From Candidatus Methanogaster sp. (GTDB lineage: Archaea > Halobacteriota > Methanosarcinia > Methanosarcinales > Methanogasteraceae): a stretch of 64,000 nt of DNA. This document shows positions 18,580 to 27,617 of this stretch, piece after piece. Where the stretch lies: contig PQXF01000007.1 in the NCBI GenBank assembly GCA_003194445.1, forward strand, positions 36,615 through 100,614, written 5' to 3'. Numbering within the stretch: the first letter of the stretch is position 1; each line of letters opens with the position of its first letter. The position numbers and the translations under genes were made by a program. The notes below the pieces were generated by a model, which had not been told where the DNA came from, made no database searches, and worked only from the letters and a program-made list of their open reading frames with translations.

Positions 18580-18641
18580 CAGTTTTGTGGCATCAGCCCA
18601 ACCCCACCCGGATTCCGGGGCGGTCCCGCAATTCAAAACTG
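18580..18641 (-). promoter_or_regulatory. Structured leader element upstream of chlID-cobN
   Basis: An 8-bp stem CAGTTTTG / CAAAACTG (arms 18580-18587 and 18634-18641) encloses a GC-rich core that can form inner hairpins (GCGGGACCGC; CCCCGGAATCCGGG). TATA-like sequence (CCTATAAAGG on the minus strand, near 18660) lies just upstream, so the element would fall in a leader of about 190 nt before the chlID start. No known riboswitch consensus fits on this strand. Confidence 0.4.
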
Positions 18642-18731
18642 CAATAAAAAGAATCCTTTATAGGGGGTTATATAAAAAATAAGCATCCGATTTCGAAAGA
18701 TGTCAGATATCCACTTGTGAAATCGCCTCGG

Positions 18732-19016
18732 TCATTCAGGAAGCAACTCTGACAGGTCTCCGTAAAATTTGAGCAGCAACTGGGTCACCGGATTCTCCTC
18801 GTCCAGCGTGAACGTGCGGATCTGTTTCCCAACCTTCTTTTCGGTGATGATCTCGATTGCAAGCAGCGGTTCGATAACTCGTGAAACACTCGAATGCGAT
18901 AGTCCGGTCTCCTCTGCGATTCCTGATAGGTAGGTGTATGTGCTCCGGTTCTTTATGAGATTCTCAAGAACGATCATCTGCGCCGTCCTCCCGAATGCTT
19001 TTTCAAGTGCGCTCAT
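18732..19016 (-). CDS. Small winged-helix transcriptional regulator
   Basis: This 94-residue protein is essentially one winged helix-turn-helix domain, with the recognition region SGIAEETGLSHSSVSRVI (about residues 32-49) and a wing at KKVGKQIRTFTL. It resembles archaeal MarR/ArsR-like regulators. The start is taken as ATG at 19016 because a TATA-like box (CTTATAAATAA, 19036-19046) lies 25 nt upstream, implying a leaderless transcript. An upstream ATG at 19055 would put the TATA box inside the gene. Target genes are unknown; it lies next to the chelatase operon on the same strand, so regulation of cobalt/corrinoid genes is possible but unproven. Confidence 0.82.
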   Translation of the reverse strand: MSALEKAFGRTAQMIVLENLIKNRSTYTYLSGIAEETGLSHSSVSRVIEPLLAIEIITEKKVGKQIRTFTLDEENPVTQLLLKFYGDLSELLPE

Positions 19017-19035
19017 AGGTCTAAGTATGCGTCCA

Positions 19036-19046
19036 TTATTTATAAG
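19036..19046 (-). promoter_or_regulatory. TATA box of the winged-helix regulator
   Basis: The minus strand reads CTTATAAATAA, centred about 25 nt before the ATG at 19016, the standard archaeal TATA-to-start distance for a leaderless mRNA. Confidence 0.6.
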
Positions 19047-19055
19047 ATTACTCAT

Positions 19056-19437
19056 TTTTGAGTTTGGTATGGCGTTGTTACAGCACGTCTTATAATCAAT
19101 CGGCAGACTAGAAAAACGGGACGGACGAGCCTGTAAACTTGATCAGGTGTTTGGAACCGCACATCTTTAATTTAATTGAAGAGTTTTTCGGTTCCTCCAT
19201 TTTTTGGGTCTCGAAAAGATTTATACAGGCTCTCCTGCGCATGTCCTGGTATATACACTATGGCATGCGAACAGATTGTGGTGCGGGAAGGGGGTGGGGC
19301 GTAGGTGCAGAGATGGTGACCCCGAGTACAGCAGAACCGATGGCATGGGTTGCGCAGCACAACCATTTTCGAAGATCTGAAAACATGCGCGTCAGAACCC
19401 AACACTAAATAACTCGGTAGCCACACCAATTAGCAAG
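19056..19437. other. Divergent intergenic region
   Basis: No gene is visible. Plus-strand TATA candidates are GATTTATAC near 19217 and GGTATATAC near 19250, either of which could serve the radical SAM gene with a leader of 160-190 nt. I see no clear Shine-Dalgarno sequence before the ATG at 19438. Confidence 0.4.
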
Positions 19438-20487
19438 ATGCACAAACCATCAAACCCCCTCTCCAGATACCATCACGTCTCTGCCGGAACCGAAGAGGCA
19501 CGATTCTCGACTGCAAAGAACTTTCCCGCCGATTTCGACCTCGAAGCACCACTAAGCGATCTCTGGAGCATCCACGGCGATGCGATGGGCGACTTTAATC
19601 GAGCGTACCGATTGGATATGTCAGATCGATCAGATCGATCAGACCGACCGGAAAGAGAGAAGAAACCGAACGGAAGATCCCTGCTCGATCTCAAGATCAA
19701 GATCGCAGACCGGATGCTTGAGAATTGTCACTTCTGTGACCGGAGATGTGGCACAAACCGGAAGAAAGGGGAGAAAGGGTACTGCCGACTTGGTGCGGTC
19801 TCGAGATACTCGTCAGAGTTTCTCCATTACGGCGAGGAGCCGGAACTTGTGCCATCGCACACGGTCTTCCTCTCAGGCTGCGTCTTCTCGTGCGTGTACT
19901 GTCAGAACTGGGAGATATCTACCCATCCTGATCTTGGAATCCCGATCCTTCCAAAAGACGTTGCAAGAATCGCTGCAACAAGGCGTGGTCTTGGCGCAAG
20001 GAACCTGAACTTTGTGACTCCGACGCCGCATCTTCACACCGTACTGCGCATTCTCGCCGAGATGAGAGTAAACGTCCCGATCGTGTGGAATTCGAACATG
20101 TACCACTCGGAAGAGGCTGCAAAACTCCTCTGCGGCGTTGTTGATGTTTACCTTGGAGATTTCAAGTATGGAAACGACGAATGCGCAAAGAGATACTCGA
20201 ATGCCGATCATTATTGGGATACTGTCACGAGAAACTTCCTCTACGCTTATGGAGACTCAGAGATCCTGCTGCGACAGCTGGTGCTTCCCGGACACATCGA
20301 ATGCTGCACCGCACCGATTATTGATTGGGTGCATGATCACATACCCGATGTCAGGTTTAACCTGATGTTCCAGTACGTCCCAGCGTATCTGGCACGCCAG
20401 TATCCGGAGATTGCCAGATCGCTCACAGAGGGTGAGTGCGAGCAAGCGGACAAGTTGCTTGCCGAGAGCGGGGTCTACAGTGATTGA
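19438..20487 (+). CDS. Radical SAM protein, PflX-like (COG1313 type)
   Basis: This 349-residue protein has the radical SAM cluster motif CVFSCVYCQNWEIS (CxxxCxxC, about residues 147-154) in a PflA-like core, preceded by a second Cys group CHFCDRRCGTNRKKGEKGYC (about 97-116) that may hold an auxiliary cluster. Later core segments include LNFVTPTPHLHTVL and DVYLGDFKYGN. The first 90 residues are family extension sequence. Within them a short DNA triplication (GATCGATCA-like, 19622-19650) encodes DRSDRSDRPER, a local expansion. The substrate is unknown; related proteins are annotated only as pyruvate-formate-lyase-activating-like. It stands 51 bp upstream of the aIF5A gene on the same strand. 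Confidence 0.88.
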   Translation: MHKPSNPLSRYHHVSAGTEEARFSTAKNFPADFDLEAPLSDLWSIHGDAMGDFNRAYRLDMSDRSDRSDRPEREKKPNGRSLLDLKIKIADRMLENCHFCDRRCGTNRKKGEKGYCRLGAVSRYSSEFLHYGEEPELVPSHTVFLSGCVFSCVYCQNWEISTHPDLGIPILPKDVARIAATRRGLGARNLNFVTPTPHLHTVLRILAEMRVNVPIVWNSNMYHSEEAAKLLCGVVDVYLGDFKYGNDECAKRYSNADHYWDTVTRNFLYAYGDSEILLRQLVLPGHIECCTAPIIDWVHDHIPDVRFNLMFQYVPAYLARQYPEIARSLTEGECEQADKLLAESGVYSD

Positions 20488-20538
20488 CAGTGGTTCGTAT
20501 CGCATAATTTTAAGTACTCCTGCCACGGATTCATACCC

Positions 20539-20922
20539 ATGAAAGAACAGACCGAAGTCAGGAATCTCAAAGAGGGCAGATATGTGATCATCGATGATGA
20601 AGTATGTACGATAAAATCTATCTCGAAATCGAAGCCCGGAAAACACGGGTCTGCCAAAGCACGGGTCGATACCATCGGGCTTTTCGATGGACAGAAGCGG
20701 TCGATCGTGCATCCCGTAGGCGCCAAGATATTCGTGCCGATCGTCGAGCGGAAGAATGCACAGGTTCTCTCGGTCACAGGCGATGTCGCACAGTTGATGG
20801 ATATGGCTGAATACACCACATTCGAACTCCCGATTCCCGCGGAGTACAAGGATCGCGTGGTGGAAGGGGGCGAGATCCAGTACATCACAGCGCTTGGCAA
20901 GATACGAATCGATATGCGCTGA
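20539..20922 (+). CDS. Translation factor aIF5A (hypusine-containing)
   Basis: This 127-residue archaeal IF5A has the N-terminal SH3-like domain with the modification loop KSKPGKHGSAKAR; Lys35 is the expected hypusine/deoxyhypusine site. A C-terminal OB fold follows (about 70-127; VLSVTGDVAQLMDM). aIF5A relieves ribosome stalling at difficult peptide bonds. Its TGA overlaps the ATG of the agmatinase gene (TGATG), linking a hypusine protein to polyamine synthesis, a pairing seen in other archaea. No deoxyhypusine synthase is in the window. Confidence 0.96.
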   Translation: MKEQTEVRNLKEGRYVIIDDEVCTIKSISKSKPGKHGSAKARVDTIGLFDGQKRSIVHPVGAKIFVPIVERKNAQVLSVTGDVAQLMDMAEYTTFELPIPAEYKDRVVEGGEIQYITALGKIRIDMR

Positions 20923-21836
20923 TGTTCGAACGCTCTGTCTTTGCGGATGCAGTCTCTACTTATGAAGACGCTCGCTTCGTGATATTCGGCGTGCCCTTCG
21001 ATGCCACCTCCTCGTTTCGACGCGGAAGTGCTGATGCGCCTGATGCCATGCGGAAGGCGAGCTACAACTTTGAGACGTATAATGATTTTTACGGCATCGA
21101 TCTTGCTGACATTCCCACGCACGATCTCGGCAATCTCGATCTTGCTTATCTCGACCTTGGCCGCGGTCTCGATGATATGCTGTGCATGACAGGGGACGCG
21201 GTCAGGGGGGTTATCAGGGACTCCAAAGTTCCTATTGTGCTTGGCGGCGAGCATACGCTGACCTACGGCTGTACAAGGGCTTTTTCCGAGGTATACGATG
21301 ATATCGGGATCATTATCCTTGATGCGCATCTCGACCTGCGCGATGAGTACCTCGGGGCAAAACAGTCTCATGCGTGCGTTTCAAGAAACATCATCGACGA
21401 TCTGACCGACCGGTGCGTCCTGATCGGGGTAAGAAGCGGATCAGCGGAGGAGTACCGGTATGCAAGGGAGAACGGGATTATGTGGCATTCCGCAGACGAG
21501 GTCTCTGATGCGAGCATGGAGCCGGTGATGGGGCAGGCGATCGCTGCATTATCTGATCACGGCGCCCGCAGGATCTATCTCTCCATCGATGCTGACGTGA
21601 TCGACCCGGGATACGCACCCGGTGTCGGCAATCCTGAGCCGTTCGGGCTCGATCCGCGGGATCTGCGTGCCGCGATACGGATGGTTGCGCCGCATGTATG
21701 CGGGTTTGACATCGTCGAGATCAGCCCCGGGTACGATCATGGGGAGAGCGTAATTCTCGGCGCACGGCTGGTGCGGGAGTTTATCGCGGCAAAGAGCACA
21801 CGGCAGAAGGTGGGGGGTGGTTTGCGAGTAAGATGA
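20922..21836 (+). CDS. speB: Agmatinase (ureohydrolase family)
   Basis: This 304-residue ureohydrolase converts agmatine to putrescine and urea. The Mn-binding motifs are present: GGEHTLTYG (about residues 107-115), DAHLDLRDEY (about 128-137) and SIDADVIDPGYAPG (about 217-230). The start overlaps the aIF5A stop by one base, so the genes are co-translated. The final 15 residues (from about TRQKVGG) extend beyond the usual end of the fold and look like run-on sequence. Substrate specificity (agmatine rather than guanidinobutyrate or arginine) is inferred from the aIF5A linkage. Confidence 0.93.
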   Translation: MFERSVFADAVSTYEDARFVIFGVPFDATSSFRRGSADAPDAMRKASYNFETYNDFYGIDLADIPTHDLGNLDLAYLDLGRGLDDMLCMTGDAVRGVIRDSKVPIVLGGEHTLTYGCTRAFSEVYDDIGIIILDAHLDLRDEYLGAKQSHACVSRNIIDDLTDRCVLIGVRSGSAEEYRYARENGIMWHSADEVSDASMEPVMGQAIAALSDHGARRIYLSIDADVIDPGYAPGVGNPEPFGLDPRDLRAAIRMVAPHVCGFDIVEISPGYDHGESVILGARLVREFIAAKSTRQKVGGGLRVR

Positions 21837-22220
21837 TACAAGGCAGAACCCCCCATTACTTGTAATGCCTCCAGCGCCGACGCTTGCGTTAGCGGGGGGG
21901 AATGCCGCCAATGTACCGTTAACAGTTAAATACGTTTCCAGCAATTATAACCTACCCCACAAGGTTGAAAGTGTTGGCAGGATGTCTGCTGTGTGCACCT
22001 CCTCCCCAAAAGGATGATTAACATCATGAAAACGGAAGCAATGGAACAAGACAAATGGTCGAAAGATCGAGAACGCTGCACGGATCATTCCCTTCCGCGT
22101 GGGTGTGATCGTATCTCGTGGGCATGCGGGCATGCGGACAATCGCGGTGGCTTGCGGGCGATAAGACAGAGGGGGTTGGGGGCGGCTGAGATGCGGAACA
22201 GGGTATAGGGGGTGGAGAAC
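21837..22220. other. GC-rich intergenic region with one arm of a flanking direct repeat
   Basis: No convincing gene is visible; a 71-codon frame at 21993-22208 looks random. A 22-nt stretch at 22108-22129 recurs with three transitions at 23291-23312, on the far side of the ATPase gene. A GGGGGTGGAG sequence (22208-22217) serves as ribosome-binding site for that gene. Confidence 0.45.
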
Positions 22221-23258
22221 ATGAGGCGAATTGGATTTCACGATAGAGATAAAGAGATGAAAGAGATCCGGGATATTTTAGATGCAGAGCCGTCACTTAT
22301 CACTTTTGTCTACGGGCCGATAAACTCCGGAAAAACTGCTTTGATCACTCATCTGATCGAAGAACTCCCAGAGGACTACGTCGTTTTCTATGTAAATCTT
22401 AGAGGAAAGTTCATATCAAATTATGATGACTTCGTCCGTGCTCTGTTCAAGTTGGATCGAGAGAAGAAAGAGTACAAAGAGATATTAAGGACGATATCAG
22501 AAGTATCGCTAAAAAGTTTGAAATTTACAGGAATACCAGTAACAGAAGGTGTTCTGGACTTGTTTTTCAAAGAGAAGACTTATGATGATGTGTTTGAGTT
22601 TTTAGAAGATTATTTCACAGAGATAGCGAAGAATAAGGTTCCGGTGTTGATCGTGGATGAACTGCAAAAGATAGGGGATGTCAGGATTAATACGCATCTG
22701 ATTTACGAACTCTTCAATCTGTTTATTCGATTGACGAAGGAGCTGCATCTGTGTCATGTCTTTGCAGTAACGTCTGATTCGCTCTTTATCGAGCAGGTTT
22801 ACAGCGAGGCGATGCTGGAAGGGCGATGCAGGTATCTGATGGTGGATGATTTTGATTACGAGACTGCCGCCGCGTTTCTTGACGGACACGATTTTACAGA
22901 TGATGAGCGGACGATTGCGTGGGGCTATTGCGGTGGTAAGCCTGTGTGTCTTCTGGAGTTGATGAATACGAAAGACGATCGAAAAGGAAAGGCAGAAGAG
23001 ATGTTTAAAATAAGAAAGGGACAGATAGAAGAGGTTATATATTCACTAGAAGCTAATGATAAGAAGATGTTTGATGCGGTGCTGGGCATTCTTTCGGAAT
23101 TTATTGTGAGCGAAAAGACTACATATAAATATTTAAATGATGAAATTAAGTTTTTGGTCAGAAAAAACATCATTTTTGCAGATTCGGTGAATAAGGAATT
23201 GGTACCGCAATCACAACTGACGCTGTCTGCGATGCGGGAGGTGATGCGGGATGTGTAG
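22221..23258 (+). CDS. Archaeal STAND/AAA-type ATPase (Arch_ATPase family)
   Basis: This 345-residue ATPase starts FHDRDKEMKEIRDIL. Walker A is YGPINSGKTALI (about residues 29-40) and Walker B VPVLIVDELQ (about 143-152), and a C-terminal winged-helix-like region spans about 255-345. The pattern matches the archaeal ATPase family (PF01637-like) that is expanded and patchily distributed in euryarchaea; roles are unknown. Base composition is visibly more AT-rich than the neighbours, and the gene is flanked by near-repeats of 22 nt, suggesting recent acquisition. ATG 22221 is preferred over GTG 22212 because of the purine-rich site just upstream. Confidence 0.8.
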   Translation: MRRIGFHDRDKEMKEIRDILDAEPSLITFVYGPINSGKTALITHLIEELPEDYVVFYVNLRGKFISNYDDFVRALFKLDREKKEYKEILRTISEVSLKSLKFTGIPVTEGVLDLFFKEKTYDDVFEFLEDYFTEIAKNKVPVLIVDELQKIGDVRINTHLIYELFNLFIRLTKELHLCHVFAVTSDSLFIEQVYSEAMLEGRCRYLMVDDFDYETAAAFLDGHDFTDDERTIAWGYCGGKPVCLLELMNTKDDRKGKAEEMFKIRKGQIEEVIYSLEANDKKMFDAVLGILSEFIVSEKTTYKYLNDEIKFLVRKNIIFADSVNKELVPQSQLTLSAMREVMRDV

Positions 23259-23327
23259 AGTTGAGATGACTTCTGGGCTGCTGCTTTGGAATCGCATCTC
23301 GCGGGCGTGCGGACGAGGGGTGGCAGC

Positions 23328-25283
23328 ATGACCTGCGTGCGGCTGGTAGCTGCGGCGCTCGTGGTAGTGCTTGCGGCGGCGGGTGTGGCTGCGGGCGCTG
23401 AGTGGGATGTGTATCCGGGCGGTTCGATTCAGGATGCGATTGATGGCGCAGGGCCAGGAGATACAATTTATGTGCATGATGGGGCGTATGTCGAGAATGT
23501 GTGTGTGGACAAGCGGGTTACGTTGATCGGTGACGGTGCGGATGTGGTGACGGTGCTGGCGGCGGATGCGAAGGATCACGTGTTTGAGGTGACTGCGGAT
23601 TGGGTGAATATCTCAGGGTTTGCTGTGAGCGGGACAACTGGATATTGGACTGGTGTTATTCGCCTCAATAATGCTGACCACTGCAACATCTCTGAGAACA
23701 ACTGCTCGAACAACCGGTACGGTATCTTCCTCCACTCTTCGAGCTACAACACGCTCATAAACAACACTGCAAACTCGAACATTGTGGATGGCATTTCCTT
23801 GTACCATTCGAGTAACTACAACGCGCTCACAGAGAACAACTGCTCAAACAACCGGTGCGGCATCTGCATAGACTCTTCGAGCTACAACACGCTCACAAAC
23901 CACAATGCAAATTCAAACGACAATGAGGGCATCTATTTATCCTCTTCGGGAAACAACAGACTCACAGGTAACAACGTCTCGAACAATGGTGTCGGCATCT
24001 CGTTAGGTGGTTCAAGCAACAACAAGCTCACTAACAACACTGCAAACTCGAACAATTACAATGGCATCTACCTATCCTCTTCAAGCCACAACACAATAAC
24101 AGAGAACAACTGCTGCTCAAACAAAGGTGATGGCATCCACCTATATTCTTCGAACAACTACAACACCCTCTCAGAGAACAACTGCTTGAATAACGGTAAT
24201 GGCATCTTCCTGTATTCTTCGAGTCACAATATACTCACAAGTAACACCGCCTCGAACAACTGGTATGGTATTTGGCTGTATGCTTATTCTTCGAGTAACA
24301 ATACGCTGACAGATAACATTTTCATAAATAATGGCTTCTTTGTCGAGTTTTCTTATCACAACACTGTAGAAAACAATACAGTAAACGGTAAGCCTCTTGT
24401 GTACCTTGAGGATACAAGAGATTATACGATTGCAAACGCTGGACAGGTAGTACTTGTGAACTGCAATAATATTACCGCAGAAAATCTGAATTTAGCCAAT
24501 GCTAGTGTTGGCATCGAGCTATGGGGGACCGACAATAGCACAATATCTAACAACAACTGCTCGAACAACGGGTACGGCATCCGTCTTGATTATTCGAGCA
24601 ACTATAACAAGGTCACAAACAACACTGCAAACTCGAACAGCATGGACGGTATCTTCCTATACACTTCTAGCAACTATAACATACTCACGAGTAACACCGC
24701 CTCGAACAACTACTACGGCATCTCTCTATCCTCTTCGAGCGACAACACGCTCACAAATAACAACTGCTCGAACAGCGACGACGGTATCCACATTTGTTAT
24801 TCGAGCAACTGCAACACCCTCATAGGTAACACCGTATCGGGCAACGACCACGGCATTTACCTACTATCTTCGAGAAACAACCTCATTCACCACAACAACG
24901 CCCTCAACAACGTACAAAACGCATATGATCACTGCACCAATCAGTGGAACTCCACAACCACTGGCAATTACTGGGATGACTACACCGGCACCGACAACAA
25001 CACAGACGGCATCGGTGACAACCCATACCCGATCCCGGGCGGCAGCAGTGTGGATCGATATCCGCTGATGGTGCCGTGGAGCGACACACCACAGAAAGGT
25101 GACCTCAACTCTAACGGCATCCTCACCCCTGCAGACGCCGCAATCACACTCGAGATCGCGGTCGGCAGCCGCCCGTGCAATGCAACAATGTTTGCCGTCG
25201 CTGACGTCAGTGAAGACAACCGCGTCACTTCTCTCGACGCGCTCATGATCATGCAGGCGGCGGCAGGGGCGATCAGTTTATGA
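23328..25283 (+). CDS. Secreted NosD-like beta-helix protein with C-terminal dockerin domain
   Basis: This 651-residue surface protein has a signal peptide (about 1-24), a NosD/CASH opening (DVYPGGSIQDAIDGAGPGD) and a right-handed beta-helix of about 22-24 residue turns rich in Asn and Ser (repeating forms of SSSYNTLTNNTANSN, about 110-540). The end of the helix reads NYWDDYTGTDNNTDGIGDNPY. A dockerin-type domain (about 590-651) has EF-hand loops DLNSNGILTPADA and DVSEDNRVTSLDAL. Beta-helices of this type bind or cleave polysaccharides, but no catalytic residue set is evident. The start ATG 23328 follows GAGGGGTGG; the longer frame from 23286 would bury the signal peptide. Confidence 0.88.
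   Translation: MTCVRLVAAALVVVLAAAGVAAGAEWDVYPGGSIQDAIDGAGPGDTIYVHDGAYVENVCVDKRVTLIGDGADVVTVLAADAKDHVFEVTADWVNISGFAVSGTTGYWTGVIRLNNADHCNISENNCSNNRYGIFLHSSSYNTLINNTANSNIVDGISLYHSSNYNALTENNCSNNRCGICIDSSSYNTLTNHNANSNDNEGIYLSSSGNNRLTGNNVSNNGVGISLGGSSNNKLTNNTANSNNYNGIYLSSSSHNTITENNCCSNKGDGIHLYSSNNYNTLSENNCLNNGNGIFLYSSSHNILTSNTASNNWYGIWLYAYSSSNNTLTDNIFINNGFFVEFSYHNTVENNTVNGKPLVYLEDTRDYTIANAGQVVLVNCNNITAENLNLANASVGIELWGTDNSTISNNNCSNNGYGIRLDYSSNYNKVTNNTANSNSMDGIFLYTSSNYNILTSNTASNNYYGISLSSSSDNTLTNNNCSNSDDGIHICYSSNCNTLIGNTVSGNDHGIYLLSSRNNLIHHNNALNNVQNAYDHCTNQWNSTTTGNYWDDYTGTDNNTDGIGDNPYPIPGGSSVDRYPLMVPWSDTPQKGDLNSNGILTPADAAITLEIAVGSRPCNATMFAVADVSEDNRVTSLDALMIMQAAAGAISL
23690..24890 (+). repeat. Degenerate coding repeats of the beta-helix
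   Basis: The DNA contains many copies of a 60-75 bp unit around CTCACAAACAACACTGC, AACTCGAAC and TCTTCGAGC. Spacing and sequence vary, and the frame is continuous, so this is a protein repeat, not a CRISPR or satellite. Confidence 0.8.
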
Positions 25284-25341
25284 TGAGTGATGCTTACGCG
25301 GCAATCCGGATGTCTCATACTTTAGTCAGGAGTGACGATTT

Positions 25342-27051
25342 ATGAGTATGAAGATACATGGCTGGACCGGAAACATTGCAACGATCGATCTTGATTGCGG
25401 GACGGTCAGGCAGGATAAACTCTCGCAAGAGGTTGCAAGAGACTTTCTTGGCGGAAGAGGGCTTGGCGCAGCCATCCTGTGCGAAACAACAGACCCGAAA
25501 GCAGACGCGTTCGACGCCCCGCTCATACTCGCAGTGGGTCCGCTCACCGGCATCGCACCGATGTCAGGGCGGCATTCGTTTGTCACGAAATCACCGCTCA
25601 CCGGAACTATCGTCGACTCGAGCGGTGGCGGCTGGTTCGGGAGTGAATTAAAACGCGCAAGGGTCGACGCGGTAGTCATAAACGGGCAGTCAGAGACCCC
25701 GGTGTATATCAGTATCAATGATCACGACGTGCGCATCGAGGATGCATCCGATCTCTGGGGATTGAACGTACGCGAGACTACGAAGCGACTGGAAGCGCAT
25801 GGCAAAGTGGCATGCATCGGGCGGGCGGGCGAGAAGTGCGTCCGGTTCGCAAACATCATGAACGACTACGTCCATGCATGTGGACGCGGCGGTATCGGCG
25901 CTGTGATGGGACATGCGAGATTAAAGGCGATCGTGGTGCACGGAAGCACCAAACCAAGCATTGCAGATGAAGTAGGATTTGAAGAAGTGAACAAGGAGAT
26001 CTCACGGCTGCTACGTGCAAGCCCTCCACTAAAAAGCCTTTCAACGTACGGGACGCCGTCGCTTGTAAGCCTGATCAATTATCTCGGATTGATGCCGACT
26101 AAGAATTTCAGAGACGTCCGGTTCGATGTCGAGTCGATATCTGGCGATTACATCGAGGAGAACTACGAACTGAAGCGACGTTCCTGCTACAAATGTTCTG
26201 TTGCATGTAAACACATGACAAAGAAAGATATCGAGATTCCCGAGTACGAAACGATCGCTATGTTTGGTCCTGATTGTGATAACGATGATTTTGATAAAAT
26301 CGTGGATGCAAACCGGGTGTGCAACGATTACGGGATGGACACGATCTCGTGTGGCTCAACCATCGCCTGCCATCAGGAACTGCGCGGAAAGACGCACGGA
26401 TTACCGGAACTGGCATCCATGATCGGGGAGCGGGAAGGGGTCGGCGATGAATTGAGTACGGGATCGAGAGAGTATGCGGACGCGGTGGGCGCAGGTGACG
26501 TAAGCATGTCTTCGAAAGGGATGGAGATACCAGGATACGACCCACGCGGCGCACTCGGGCAGTCGCTTGCGTATGCAACCTCAAATCGCGGCGCATGTCA
26601 CATGCGGGCGTATATGATTGCGCCGGAGATCATCGGCAAGCCGAAACTGATCGACCGGCACACCTTTGCAGGAAAGGCAGGGCTGCTAAGCATCTTCCAG
26701 AACCTCTCGGCTGCGATGGATTCGCTCACAGTCTGCCGGTTCTCATCCTTCGCACTCTCAGCGGAAGAGTATTCGAGCATCCTGAGTGTGGTCACGGGAA
26801 TGCGGTACACCTCAGAAGATCTGCTGCGGGTGGGCGAGCGGATATGGAACCTCGAGCGGATATTTAACCTGCGTGCAGGGTTCACACATGCGGACGATAC
26901 GCTTCCCAAGCGTTTCTTCGGAGATGGCGGCATCGACCGCGGTGAATTCGAAGATGCGCTCTATGAGTACTACCGCTTTCGCGGATGGGGGCATGATGGT
27001 GTGCCTGCCGGGTGGAAACTCGAGGAACTCGGTTTACAACCGGATTGGTAG
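25342..27051 (+). CDS. Aldehyde:ferredoxin oxidoreductase (tungstopterin family)
   Basis: This 569-residue enzyme belongs to the AOR family. The N-terminal domain (GWTGNIATIDLDCG; FLGGRGLGAAIL) binds the tungsten bis-pterin. The [4Fe-4S] ligands appear as CYKCSVACKH (about 281-290), with the distal Cys in SLTVCRF (about 463). The segment NRGACHMRAY is typical of the active-site region. AOR enzymes oxidise aldehydes to acids using ferredoxin. The start ATG 25342 is used by convention with the family N-terminus; AGGAGTGA lies upstream (25327-25334). The specific aldehyde is not evident, and no dedicated ferredoxin or cofactor gene adjoins it. Confidence 0.93.
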   Translation: MSMKIHGWTGNIATIDLDCGTVRQDKLSQEVARDFLGGRGLGAAILCETTDPKADAFDAPLILAVGPLTGIAPMSGRHSFVTKSPLTGTIVDSSGGGWFGSELKRARVDAVVINGQSETPVYISINDHDVRIEDASDLWGLNVRETTKRLEAHGKVACIGRAGEKCVRFANIMNDYVHACGRGGIGAVMGHARLKAIVVHGSTKPSIADEVGFEEVNKEISRLLRASPPLKSLSTYGTPSLVSLINYLGLMPTKNFRDVRFDVESISGDYIEENYELKRRSCYKCSVACKHMTKKDIEIPEYETIAMFGPDCDNDDFDKIVDANRVCNDYGMDTISCGSTIACHQELRGKTHGLPELASMIGEREGVGDELSTGSREYADAVGAGDVSMSSKGMEIPGYDPRGALGQSLAYATSNRGACHMRAYMIAPEIIGKPKLIDRHTFAGKAGLLSIFQNLSAAMDSLTVCRFSSFALSAEEYSSILSVVTGMRYTSEDLLRVGERIWNLERIFNLRAGFTHADDTLPKRFFGDGGIDRGEFEDALYEYYRFRGWGHDGVPAGWKLEELGLQPDW

Positions 27052-27120
27052 CCCTCGACCAATCGAAAAGCTTTTAGGGGGGAGGTCGGTCAGAAGATAT
27101 GTGGGATGACGAATGTAGAT

Positions 27121-27574
27121 ATGAGAAGATGTAATAAAGCGAAACCCGTGGTATACACGGGCATCGTTGCCGTATGTGTGATTGTTAGTGTTGCCACGTT
27201 TACAGGATGCATCGGGGAAGAAACCGCCACAACCGGAGTATCAGCAACTCCAACACCAACCGCGTTTCTAAAAACCGATCCGGACAATGCAACGATAGAT
27301 AAAACGCCATGGATGAAGATCATCTTTCAGGACATTTTCTTTTAGTTTCAACTATAAAACGCTTTGGTACACGTGCTATGGTGGCGCTGACGTCGAAGAA
27401 TGTCTATCCACTGCCTGTCGCATCGAGGACAGATTTCGAAAGCTGGTGAAGAGTGGACCATGACTGCCGATCGGGTCTGTGGGATTGCTGATGAGTGTCT
27501 GGCAGATGGTGATAATGTCAGCGCTCGCGAAGCGTAATCTCCGTGCATCAAACTATTACCGCACCGCCAACACG
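27121..27574 (+). pseudogene. Frameshifted remnant of a lipoprotein alpha/beta-hydrolase
   Basis: The first part (27121-27345) encodes a signal peptide with a lipobox-like TFTGC, a Thr/Pro linker and a short hydrolase N-terminus. The homology then hops frames: YGGADVEECLSTACRIED (from 27377), DFESW, then MTADRVCGIADECLADG (27460-27534), and LRASNYYRTANT (27538-27574). Together these spell the helical N-terminal region of FrsA-like secreted hydrolases common in methanogens. The catalytic domain, several hundred residues, is absent. Several indels and stops separate the pieces, so the gene is dead. Family assignment is from recalled motifs only. Confidence 0.65.
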
Positions 27575-27617
27575 ATTGGCACGATCGACACAATCAGCAC
27601 TAAATGAAAAATCTTCC

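Noticed and set aside
18590..18640. GCGGTCCCGC on the plus strand, resembling the core of the cobalamin riboswitch next to cobaltochelatase genes
   Set aside because: The motif is on the strand opposite to chlID-cobN, lacks the preceding GGGAA/GGTG elements and a B12 box, and no corrinoid gene lies downstream on that strand.
20475..21371. 298-codon minus-strand open frame
   Set aside because: It is antisense to the aIF5A and agmatinase genes, both of which show strong family conservation.
21993..22208. 71-codon open frame before the ATPase gene
   Set aside because: There is no ribosome-binding site, no hydrophobic or domain pattern, and the translation looks random.
23690..24890. Many short repeats that could suggest a CRISPR array
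   Set aside because: The repeats are degenerate, in frame, without unique spacers of constant length, and encode the beta-helix turns of a secreted protein.
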